A DNA stretch of 64,000 nucleotides from the NCBI RefSeq assembly GCF_900115585.1, contig NZ_FOWZ01000004.1, positions 186,001-250,000 on the forward strand, in the 5' to 3' direction. Positions 15,343 through 23,163 of this stretch are shown in pieces (position 1 is the stretch's first letter; every line of letters starts with the position of its first letter). This stretch comes from Qipengyuania nanhaisediminis. GTDB taxonomy: Bacteria > Pseudomonadota > Alphaproteobacteria > Sphingomonadales > Sphingomonadaceae. The notes below the pieces were generated by a model. That model saw only the letters and a list, made by a program, of their open reading frames with translations. It had not been told where the DNA came from and searched no databases. Made by a program: the position numbers and the translations under genes.

Positions 15343-18087
15343 TTGATAAATTTACGTTCCCGCCAATCCGCGAGTGTGCTTGCGCTTGTCCTGGCCGGCA
15401 TGCCGGTAATCGCTGCAGCAGACGAGCAGGAGCCGCAATCTCTGCCCGATCCCGATGAGATCGAGGCAAGCGTGCCTCCGGCCGCGAATGATACCATCGT
15501 CGTGGAGGGCACCCGCCTCCGGGGCCAGCTCTTCGTCGAGGAGAAACCGATTGCAGAGTTCGACGAGGCGGACATCGCCTCGTTCGGCGCGAGTTCGATC
15601 GCCGACGTAATCGCCGCCATCGAACCTGCTACCGGTAGCGGCGCTCGCGGCGGACGTGGAGGCGGCCGTCCCGTCTTCCTCATCAACGGTATCCGCGTGT
15701 CGAGCTGGCGCGAATTCCGCAGCTATCCGCCCGAAGCGATCCGCAAGGTCGAGGTCTTCCCGGAGGAGACCGCACAGCGGTTCGGCTATTCACCGGACCA
15801 GCGGGTCGTGAACATCCTCCTCAAACCCGACTTCCGCAGCGTGACCGCCGAAGTCGAATACGAGGGGCCCGAAAGCGGCGGCTTCACGCGCAACGAGCAG
15901 GAACTCACCTTTCTGCGGATCGGCGAGAAGGGGCGCTTCAACATCAATGTCGACATTGAGGATTCCAGCCTGCTCACCGAGGCGGAACGGGGTCTGACTG
16001 TCGCAAACGGTGCGCCGGGCGAAGCCGCATTCCGCAGCCTGCGGCCGGATACGATGAGCGCCGAGGGCACGATCAACTATGCGCGGGCTTTCCAGGAATC
16101 CGGCCTGTCGCTCAGCCTGAACGGAACGGTGAACCATTCGGAAAGCCGAAGCCTCTCTGGGCTGTCGAGCGACGGCATCGTGCCGCTCGAACGACGCAGC
16201 GATATTGATACGGTTTCGGTCGGCGGCACGGTTTCGCGGCCGCTGGGCGACTGGAACGCGGTCTTTACGAATAATTCGGTCTTCACGGACTCCCGCACCG
16301 AAATCGACAGTTTCGACGGCAGCGGTTTTGACGTGGCGAACAACCGCACCTGGCGGCTGGACAATGCTCTGACCCTGACTGGCTATCCGATCAGCCTGCC
16401 GGCAGGCGATGTGAGCGTGACGGTTGACTACGGGCTGGACTGGGTTCGTCTCGCGAGCGACGACACAAGGACCGATTTCGAAACCGAGCTTACGCGGCGC
16501 AGGTTCAACGGCGGGACGAATGTTTCCATCCCGATTTCGGAGCGCGGCGGTCACTGGGGTGCCATTGGCGGCGTGAGCCTCAATTTCAGCTCCGGGTTCG
16601 AGGATCTTTCGGATTTCGGAACCCTCGCGAACTGGAGTGCAGGCATCAATTGGAGGCCGACGGACACGCTCGGCTTCAGTGCCACGCGCATATGGCGCGA
16701 AGTCGCACCCGGTCTCGCCAGCCTTGGCGATCCGCGCATCGATGAGTTCAATGTCCCCGTGTTCGACTATGCGAGCGGCGAAACCGTGCTTGCGACGCTG
16801 ATCACCGGCGGCAATCCCGACCTGGCCGAAGAAACGCAAGCCGACTGGAAATTCACCGGTAACTGGGAATTGCCGTTTTGGGAAAATGCCCGGTTCCAGG
16901 TCGATTACGGCATCAACCGTTCGCGCGATGTCACGGCTACGCCGGGCTTCAGCGCTGCTTTCGAAGAGGCGTTTCCCGATCGCGTCACGCGCGATCTGGC
17001 CGGTGACTTGCTCGCGATCGATCGTCGTCCTTTGACGCTATACGAAACGCGCAGCAGGATCGTGTCTTTCGGCCTCAACGCGCGTGGCCAGATCGGCAAG
17101 GCACCCGAACGGTCCGAGCGCGGCGAGCGCGGTCGAGGTGGTCCCCCGGCCGCTGCCGGACGCAGCGGGCGAAGCGGTGGCGGTTTCGATCCGGCAAGGA
17201 TGGAGACCATGCGCGAGACCTTCTGCAAGACGCCCGAAGGCGAGATGCCTGACCTGTCCGGCGTCCCGGAGATGTTCCGTTCACGGCTGCTCGACGAAAA
17301 CGGCAATCCTGACCCGGAGAAGATCGCTGCTGCCCGCGCGCGGTTCTGCGGCGAGGATGCCGAGCGGCGTAGCGAAGAATTCGCTGCCATGCGCACGGCT
17401 ATCTGCGCCGACCCGCCGCAGCTCGATGGTCTGCCGGAACAGGTGCTCGCCCGTCTGCGCGGGGAAAACGGCGAGATCGATCCCGAGAAAGTGAAGACGA
17501 TGCGCGAGCGCATGTGCTCGGCCTCGGCCGACGGTGAAGGCCAGCAATCCGGAGAGCGCCGCGGCGGAGGTGGCTTCGGCCGGATGTTCGGTGGCAATTC
17601 GAACGACACCCGTCCGCGTTACTTCCTCAGCCTCAATCACAATATCGCGCTCGAAAACGAAGTATTACTGGCCGAGGGTGGTCCCTTGTTCGACCAGCTT
17701 GCGGGCGATGTCCTGCAGGGCGGCGCGATTTCGGAGCATACTTCGCGCTTGGAGGCAGGCCTGTTCTGGCAGGGCTACGGCCTGCGCCTGTCCGGCCGCT
17801 ATACGGGCGAGGCGACGCTGCTGGGCGGCGACACCCCGGGATCGAGCGACCTATTCTTCGGCGATCTGGCCACGTTCGACATGCGTCTGTTCGCCAATCT
17901 CGGCGAAATCTTCAAGAAGGACGAAGGCTGGATGAAGGGCCTCCGGCTCGCTTTCGTGGTCGACAACGTGTTCGACGCCCAGCGCGAGGTGCTGGACGAA
18001 AACGGCGAAGTGCCGGATGCCTTTGCGCCCGAACGGATCGATCCGGTCGGACGCTATCTCGGCATCGATATCCGCAAGGCCTTCTAG
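15343..18087 (+). CDS. TonB-receptor-like outer-membrane protein with an internal Cys-flanked duplicated insert
   Basis: 914 residues from TTG 15343 (AGGA seven bases before). A signal peptide precedes ADEQEPQ. The plug-like domain has NDTIVVEGTRLRG, GGGRPVFLINGIRVSSW and AIRKVEVFPEETAQRFGYSP, as in the sphingomonad receptors with LING-type plugs. A beta-barrel follows, ending in phenylalanine (DIRKAF). Residues about 590-750 are foreign to the barrel: an RGG/GRGG-rich linker, two ~50-residue repeats of pattern MR..FC ... GVPE ... DENGNPDPEK ... RFC, then another Gly/Arg linker. Each repeat has cysteines near both ends. Substrate unknown. Confidence 0.85.
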   Translation: MINLRSRQSASVLALVLAGMPVIAAADEQEPQSLPDPDEIEASVPPAANDTIVVEGTRLRGQLFVEEKPIAEFDEADIASFGASSIADVIAAIEPATGSGARGGRGGGRPVFLINGIRVSSWREFRSYPPEAIRKVEVFPEETAQRFGYSPDQRVVNILLKPDFRSVTAEVEYEGPESGGFTRNEQELTFLRIGEKGRFNINVDIEDSSLLTEAERGLTVANGAPGEAAFRSLRPDTMSAEGTINYARAFQESGLSLSLNGTVNHSESRSLSGLSSDGIVPLERRSDIDTVSVGGTVSRPLGDWNAVFTNNSVFTDSRTEIDSFDGSGFDVANNRTWRLDNALTLTGYPISLPAGDVSVTVDYGLDWVRLASDDTRTDFETELTRRRFNGGTNVSIPISERGGHWGAIGGVSLNFSSGFEDLSDFGTLANWSAGINWRPTDTLGFSATRIWREVAPGLASLGDPRIDEFNVPVFDYASGETVLATLITGGNPDLAEETQADWKFTGNWELPFWENARFQVDYGINRSRDVTATPGFSAAFEEAFPDRVTRDLAGDLLAIDRRPLTLYETRSRIVSFGLNARGQIGKAPERSERGERGRGGPPAAAGRSGRSGGGFDPARMETMRETFCKTPEGEMPDLSGVPEMFRSRLLDENGNPDPEKIAAARARFCGEDAERRSEEFAAMRTAICADPPQLDGLPEQVLARLRGENGEIDPEKVKTMRERMCSASADGEGQQSGERRGGGGFGRMFGGNSNDTRPRYFLSLNHNIALENEVLLAEGGPLFDQLAGDVLQGGAISEHTSRLEAGLFWQGYGLRLSGRYTGEATLLGGDTPGSSDLFFGDLATFDMRLFANLGEIFKKDEGWMKGLRLAFVVDNVFDAQREVLDENGEVPDAFAPERIDPVGRYLGIDIRKAF

Positions 18088-18100
18088 GCTGCTGCAGGCC

Positions 18101-18889
18101 TCAGTGAAGCGAGCGTTGGGGGAAGACGATCCGTGCCCATAGGGGGGCGTTGAACGGCTTCCACCCGCCTTCCTTCTGGGCGAGGCGGTCGGCGATCGCA
18201 TAGACGGCGGCCGGATTGACGCCGAGGCCGCAATGGCTGGCGAGCACTTCGATGTTCTCGCAATCCTCGCGGTCGCCTTCCTGCACCGAACCGCGCCAGT
18301 GGACGACACCGTCCGTACGCGTGAGAATGGAGGTGGTCGGTACCGGCGGCGCTTCGGCGAGCTTCTTGAAGTTGTCGCCCTTCATCACCTCAGGCTCCTT
18401 GCCGTTGAGGTATTCGAACAGGCGCCGGGCATTGGTGTGGTTGCGATCATCGGAGATCGGGCTGCCGAGGCTGATGACCTGACGGACCTTCTCTGGCGCC
18501 AACTTGGCCAGTTCGCGCGCGAACACGCCGCCAAGGCTCCACCCGACGATGCTGATCGGGCGGCCGGTACGCTCGTAGACTTCATCCACACATCCCAGCA
18601 TCGCCTCGATGCGGGCCTGGTCCACCTTGATATTGCGCCCAAGGTTCCAGCCGGCACAATCATATCCAAGGTCGCACAGCAGGCGGCGCAGCGGTCCGGT
18701 TGAATAGTCCGACGCCATGAAGCCTGGCAGCACCAATACGCCATGCCCGTCTCCGCGCGGAAGCAGGCTCATGAAGGGGCGCAGGGCATAAAAGCTGGCC
18801 AACTCTCCCATGGCGCGGCCAGGTTCGGCCAGCGCCAGGATGCGACTGGGAGGACGCGCGTCGACCCGTGCGGCGGTTGCTTGTGTCAC
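18101..18889 (-). CDS. Alpha/beta hydrolase (lipase-like)
   Basis: 262 residues from GTG 18889, whose GTGA overlaps the stop of the wax ester synthase. The nucleophile elbow is SIVGWSLGGVFARELA (G-W-S-L-G). An oxyanion-type segment, GVLVLPGFMASDYSTGPLRR, precedes it. A possible acid lies in LTRTDGVVHW and the catalytic histidine in LASHCGLGVNP. The fold resembles triacylglycerol lipases/PGAP1-like esterases. Translational coupling to a neutral-lipid synthase suggests turnover of the same esters; this is inference. The reading frame continues upstream inside the synthase gene, but that part is its Lys/Ala tail in another frame. Confidence 0.85.
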   Translation of the reverse strand: MTQATAARVDARPPSRILALAEPGRAMGELASFYALRPFMSLLPRGDGHGVLVLPGFMASDYSTGPLRRLLCDLGYDCAGWNLGRNIKVDQARIEAMLGCVDEVYERTGRPISIVGWSLGGVFARELAKLAPEKVRQVISLGSPISDDRNHTNARRLFEYLNGKEPEVMKGDNFKKLAEAPPVPTTSILTRTDGVVHWRGSVQEGDREDCENIEVLASHCGLGVNPAAVYAIADRLAQKEGGWKPFNAPLWARIVFPQRSLH

Positions 18890-20496
18890 GATTTGGTTGT
18901 TCCTTTCCCTTTCGGGGCAGCCTTTGAACGGCTGGCGACCCTTTTGGTGCCCTTCTTGGCGGGCGCCTTTCTCGTTGTCGTTGCGGCCTTCTTGGCCGGT
19001 GTCCGCCTCTTGGCGGCGGGCTTCTTTGTTGCAGGTTTCTTCGCCGAAGGCTTCTTCGCTGGAGCGGCCTCTGCACCACCCTTGGCGGCATCGCGCAGCT
19101 CTTCGTAGGAATCGCGGATACACTGCACGTAGAATTCCGGATCGGGCATCATTTCGCGGTCGGCAGTGAAAGCGATTGTCGCTTCATCGGTATAGGACTG
19201 CACGACATGGCCGAGGCCGAGACCATCGGTAAGGCAAAGCAGCCCCATCATGCTCTGCATTTTCGCGCCGGCGGAATAAATCGGGATGGGCGGTCCGGGG
19301 ACATTGGTCACGACTGTCGTGAAGATCGGCCCCACACCGCGATTGGCGAGGCTGAGGCGGCTGTAAAGCTGCGCGCCGAGGGCCATGAACAGCGCCGGGC
19401 TCGCCTTGCTCATCTCCGTCATGTTCCGCGCGCCCAGCGCATCGGTCATGGCCTTGGAATTCTTCGTGCGATTGTGGACCCACTCGAGGCGCTCGATCGG
19501 ATCTGCGATGTGGGTGCCGAGCGGCGCAATCATGGCCGCGACCTGGTTGCCCATCGTGTCTTTTTCGCTCGACGAGCGGACCGAGATAGGCGCCATCGCG
19601 GTGAGCGTTTTCTTGGGCAGTTCGCCCTTGTCGTCGAGGTAACGCCGCATCGCCCCGCCGATGATGGCAAGGAAGACGTCGTTGACCTTGGCGCCTTCGG
19701 CGGCGGTCCGGATCGACTTGATCTCCGCCAGCGGGACGCTGACCCCTTCGACGACGCGGTGGGGAGAGATCTTCTTGTTGAACCGCGTCTTGGGGGCGAT
19801 CATCTCGCTCGAGACATCGAAATCCTTCGCAGCCAGTCCCTTCAACGCCTTGGCGAGGCCGGGTGCAGCCTTGGCGGCAACTTCCAATTGCTTGAGCGGA
19901 TTGGTGATGGCGTTGAAATAGCTCTTGCCCAGCAGTTCAACCGGGTTGGGGACCTTCTCAGGCTTCCAGTTGTCCGGCGTTTCGGGCGGTGGCTGGTCGG
20001 GGCGCAGCGTGTGCGTCGCCTCCATCAGGTCGATCCCGCTCATGCCATCGATTGCGGCGTGATGGACCTTGGTGATGTAGGCATAGCTGCCCTTCTTCAC
20101 GCCCTCGACGCCATCGAGCCCTTCGACGACCGTAATTTCCCACGGCGGGCGGCTGAGGTCGAGCGGGCGGGCGAAAACGCGGGCTGCCTGGATGCACAGC
20201 TGGCGCCAATCGCCCGGCGCGGGCAGGGCGACGTGCCGCACATGGTATTCCAGGTCGAAATCGGGATCCTCTATCCAGTAGGGATAGTCGAGATCGAAGG
20301 GCACGCGAACGAGGCGTTGCCGCATGGTCGTGGAGAGTTGCAGCCGGCTTTCGATGAAGCCGAGAATGTCCTTGAAGCGTACGAAACCCCCGGGCGCGGT
20401 ACTGGGATCGTAGATGAGGATGGAGCCGATATGCATCGGCGAATTGCGCGTCTCGAGCGCGACGAAACTCGCGTCCATGCCCTGCAGTTGCTGCAT
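18886..20496 (-). CDS. Wax ester synthase/diacylglycerol O-acyltransferase with histone-H1-like tail
   Basis: 536 residues. The start MQQLQGMDASFVALETRNSP and active-site KVHHAAIDGMSG (HHxxxDG near residue 147) identify a WS/DGAT. Later conserved pieces include SVRSSSEKDTMGNQVAAMIAPL and NVPGPPIPIYSAGAKM. It esterifies acyl-CoA with fatty alcohol or diacylglycerol to form storage lipid at the membrane. The last 60 residues (477-536) are almost only Lys, Ala, Pro, Thr, Arg and Ser with AKKP repeats, like bacterial histone-H1-type DNA-binding tails and the phasin PhaF. It overlaps the downstream hydrolase by four bases. Confidence 0.93.
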   Translation of the reverse strand: MQQLQGMDASFVALETRNSPMHIGSILIYDPSTAPGGFVRFKDILGFIESRLQLSTTMRQRLVRVPFDLDYPYWIEDPDFDLEYHVRHVALPAPGDWRQLCIQAARVFARPLDLSRPPWEITVVEGLDGVEGVKKGSYAYITKVHHAAIDGMSGIDLMEATHTLRPDQPPPETPDNWKPEKVPNPVELLGKSYFNAITNPLKQLEVAAKAAPGLAKALKGLAAKDFDVSSEMIAPKTRFNKKISPHRVVEGVSVPLAEIKSIRTAAEGAKVNDVFLAIIGGAMRRYLDDKGELPKKTLTAMAPISVRSSSEKDTMGNQVAAMIAPLGTHIADPIERLEWVHNRTKNSKAMTDALGARNMTEMSKASPALFMALGAQLYSRLSLANRGVGPIFTTVVTNVPGPPIPIYSAGAKMQSMMGLLCLTDGLGLGHVVQSYTDEATIAFTADREMMPDPEFYVQCIRDSYEELRDAAKGGAEAAPAKKPSAKKPATKKPAAKRRTPAKKAATTTRKAPAKKGTKRVASRSKAAPKGKGTTKS

Positions 20497-20616
20497 ATGT
20501 TCCTTTCCAGCCGCCGCAGCACACGAAAGCGCTCGGCAACTCTCCCCTGCACGGCCGGCTTTTGCCGGTCCGAAAGAAGGAATCTAGCAGCATTGTGCAG
20601 CGCGTCAAATCGCGCG

Positions 20617-21804
20617 TTACAGCGCTTCCCCGGCGGCAACGCCGCTGGCCCAGGCCCACTGGAAATTATACCCGCCGAGCCAACCGGTTACGTCGACCGC
20701 TTCACCGATTGCGTAAAGTCCGGGGACGTTTTTCGCCTCCATCGTTTTCGACGACAGTTCATTGGTCGATATGCCCCCGACGGTCACTTCGGCCTTGGCG
20801 AAACCTTCCGTGCCATTGGGGCGGAATTCCCAGCGCTTGAGCCGTTCATTCGCAATGCGCAGCGCCTTGTCGGATGCATTGCCGAGATCGCTTTGCACCC
20901 CCAGCTTTTCCGATAGAATGTCGGCCAGCCGATCCGGCAGTTCATCGCGCAGGACGCTGCGCATCGTTGCCTGAGGCGTTTCGCGCTTGCGTTCGAGTAG
21001 CCAGTCGGCATCGCGCCCAGGCAGGAAGTCGATCAGAACCGGATCGCCGGGTTTCCAATAGGAGGAGGCCTGAAGGATCGCGGGGCCTGACAGGCCGCGA
21101 TGCGTAAAGAGGGCAGCTTCCGGAAAACTTGCCTTTCCGGCGCGCGCCACGACCGGGGCGGAGACGCCCGAGATTTCGCGGAAAAGCACCCCTTCGCCGC
21201 CTAGCGTCAGCGGCACGAGGGCAGGGCGGGGCTCGACGATCTTCAGGCCGAACTTGCGGGCCAAGTCATAGGCAAAGCCGCTCGCGCCCATCTTGGGGAT
21301 CGACGGCCCGCCGGTCGCGAGCACAATAGTGGCGCCATGATGGGTCCCGCTGTTCGTGACGACCCTGAAGCCATCCTCCTGATCGACCGTCTGCACGTCC
21401 TCATTGCAGCGAACGATCACTTCGCCGCCGAATTCAGAGGCCTTTTCGCATTCTGCCAGCAGCATCGCCACGATCTGCTTTGCCGAGCCGTCGCAGAACA
21501 GCTGGCCAAGCGTCTTTTCGTGCCATGCGATGTCGTAGCTTTCGACCAGTTCGAGGAAATCGCCAGCCGTGTAACGGGCCAGCGCGCTCTTGGCGAAATG
21601 CGGATTGGCGGAGAGGTAATTGGCCGGACCAGCGCCGATATTGGTGAAGTTGCACCGGCCCCCGCCGGAAATCAGGATTTTCTTGCCCGGCCTGTCCGCC
21701 TTTTCGAGCACCAGCACGCGTCTGCCCCGCTGGCCTGCGCGTGCGGCGCACATGAGACCTGCGGCCCCCGCGCCGAGGATTATGGCATCGTAGCTGTCCG
21801 ACAT
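20617..21804 (-). CDS. NAD(P)/FAD-dependent oxidoreductase (HI0933/BaiN family)
   Basis: 395 residues. The FAD-binding Rossmann motif AIILGAGAAGLMCAARAG is at the N-terminus, followed by RPGKKILISGGGRCNFTN, the family hallmark. ATIVLATGGPSIPKMGASG and the C-terminal PGLYAIGEAVDVTGWLGGYNFQWAW complete the flavoprotein. Start ATG 21804 (MSDSYDAIILG) is taken over a far upstream in-frame ATG lying inside the permease gene. The substrate is not known for most members. It is seven bases after the permease and likely cotranscribed. Confidence 0.92.
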   Translation of the reverse strand: MSDSYDAIILGAGAAGLMCAARAGQRGRRVLVLEKADRPGKKILISGGGRCNFTNIGAGPANYLSANPHFAKSALARYTAGDFLELVESYDIAWHEKTLGQLFCDGSAKQIVAMLLAECEKASEFGGEVIVRCNEDVQTVDQEDGFRVVTNSGTHHGATIVLATGGPSIPKMGASGFAYDLARKFGLKIVEPRPALVPLTLGGEGVLFREISGVSAPVVARAGKASFPEAALFTHRGLSGPAILQASSYWKPGDPVLIDFLPGRDADWLLERKRETPQATMRSVLRDELPDRLADILSEKLGVQSDLGNASDKALRIANERLKRWEFRPNGTEGFAKAEVTVGGISTNELSSKTMEAKNVPGLYAIGEAVDVTGWLGGYNFQWAWASGVAAGEAL

Positions 21805-21811
21805 GTCGGCC

Positions 21812-23086
21812 TTACGCCTGCTCTGTCGGCTTCTGGCGCGCCGCCACGAAATAGAGGACCGTGCCGACGACGACGAGTACGCCGAACATCGTCCACGCCT
21901 GCTGGTCCGCATGGCTGGCTATCCAGACCGAAGCGGCGAAAGCGAGCACAGCAACCACGAAATGAAGCGGATTTATCCGGCCCTCGCGATGCTCGATCAT
22001 CGGCAAGGCTGCTGCCGTAATCACATAAGTCAGGAGGCGGGATAGCGTGCTTGCCGCTGCGAGCGCGAGGAAGCCGCCCCACACGGCGAACAGGGCCGAT
22101 GCGACACCGTAGAACAGGATCGAGTTTGCAGGTGTCAGGAAACGCGGGCTGACACGCTCGAACCATTGGGGCAACATTCCCTGTTCAGCCATGCCGTACG
22201 CCATGCGCGGCACCACGATCAGCCCGCCGAGGCTGTTGGCGGCGATCGAGAAACCTGCGCCCACTACGATGACGAGCGCGCCCCATTGGCCCAGCGCCAC
22301 TTCCGCCGCCCCTGCGAGCGCGTTTTCATTGGCGCCTTCTTCGGGACCGATGGTGAGATAGGCCCAGATGACCAGAGCATAGAGGATGGTGACACCGGCC
22401 AGGACCGTGACGAGTACGCGCGGAATATCCTTTTTCGGGTCGCGCACCTCGCCTGCCGGGACGGTCACGCCCTCGAAGCCAATGAAGGCGTAAAACAGCA
22501 GCAGAACGACGGATTCGACCTGGCTGAATTCGGGCAGGACCACAGTTTGGTGCGTGAAGGCGCCGAAGATCGCTACACCGATGATAAGTATCAGTGGCGT
22601 CAGCTTCAGCGCCGTCAGCAAACCCAGCGTATTGACCGAACTGCGCATGCTCAAAAGCGTGACGCCAGTCAGCGCGAGGATCGTGATTACCACGGTGGTA
22701 GTTGCTGCAGTGCTATTCTCCAGCCACGGGAATACAGCCGCGAAATAGGCGATCATGACATGGGTATTCGCGGCCATTGCGACCGCTCCCGATGCATAGC
22801 GACCCCACCCGGCCTGGAAGCCTGCAAAGCTGCCGAATGCGGCCTTGCCATAAAGCACCGGCCCACCGCTCCCGTCGAAACGTGCGGCAAGCCATGCGAA
22901 GGTCAGTGCCAGCGGCAAGAACATGATCCCGCCGATCACCATCAACCACGGTGCGAAGCTGCCGACGGCCGCTACCAGTACGGCGGGCAGGGCGAATATT
23001 CCCGACCCGATCATTCCGTTGATCTGGAACAGCGAAGTGCCCCAGAAGCCGACTGTGCGCGGCGGCGCTATCTTGTTCCCGTCCAT
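21812..23086 (-). CDS. APC-superfamily amino acid permease
   Basis: 424 residues with about 12 membrane segments. N-terminal FWGTSLFQINGMIGSGIFALP is the classic APC helix-1 break (GSGIF). YAFIGFEGVTVPAGEVRDPKKDIPR is the conserved helix-6/loop motif. Substrate, probably an amino acid or polyamine, cannot be assigned. Start ATG 23086 is preferred to the one 60 bases upstream, which would run into uvrC's leader. It is divergent from uvrC. Confidence 0.9.
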   Translation of the reverse strand: MDGNKIAPPRTVGFWGTSLFQINGMIGSGIFALPAVLVAAVGSFAPWLMVIGGIMFLPLALTFAWLAARFDGSGGPVLYGKAAFGSFAGFQAGWGRYASGAVAMAANTHVMIAYFAAVFPWLENSTAATTTVVITILALTGVTLLSMRSSVNTLGLLTALKLTPLILIIGVAIFGAFTHQTVVLPEFSQVESVVLLLFYAFIGFEGVTVPAGEVRDPKKDIPRVLVTVLAGVTILYALVIWAYLTIGPEEGANENALAGAAEVALGQWGALVIVVGAGFSIAANSLGGLIVVPRMAYGMAEQGMLPQWFERVSPRFLTPANSILFYGVASALFAVWGGFLALAAASTLSRLLTYVITAAALPMIEHREGRINPLHFVVAVLAFAASVWIASHADQQAWTMFGVLVVVGTVLYFVAARQKPTEQA

Positions 23087-23163
23087 GCCGACAATCCGTG
23101 CCCTCTGTGGCCTTTGTGCGCAAGCGATTGAGTATGGTGCGTCCACCGCCTATCTCCACCCTC

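Noticed and set aside
19207-20916. A 569-codon open frame antisense to the wax ester synthase
   Set aside because: It spans two real genes and their spacer, which no single real gene would.
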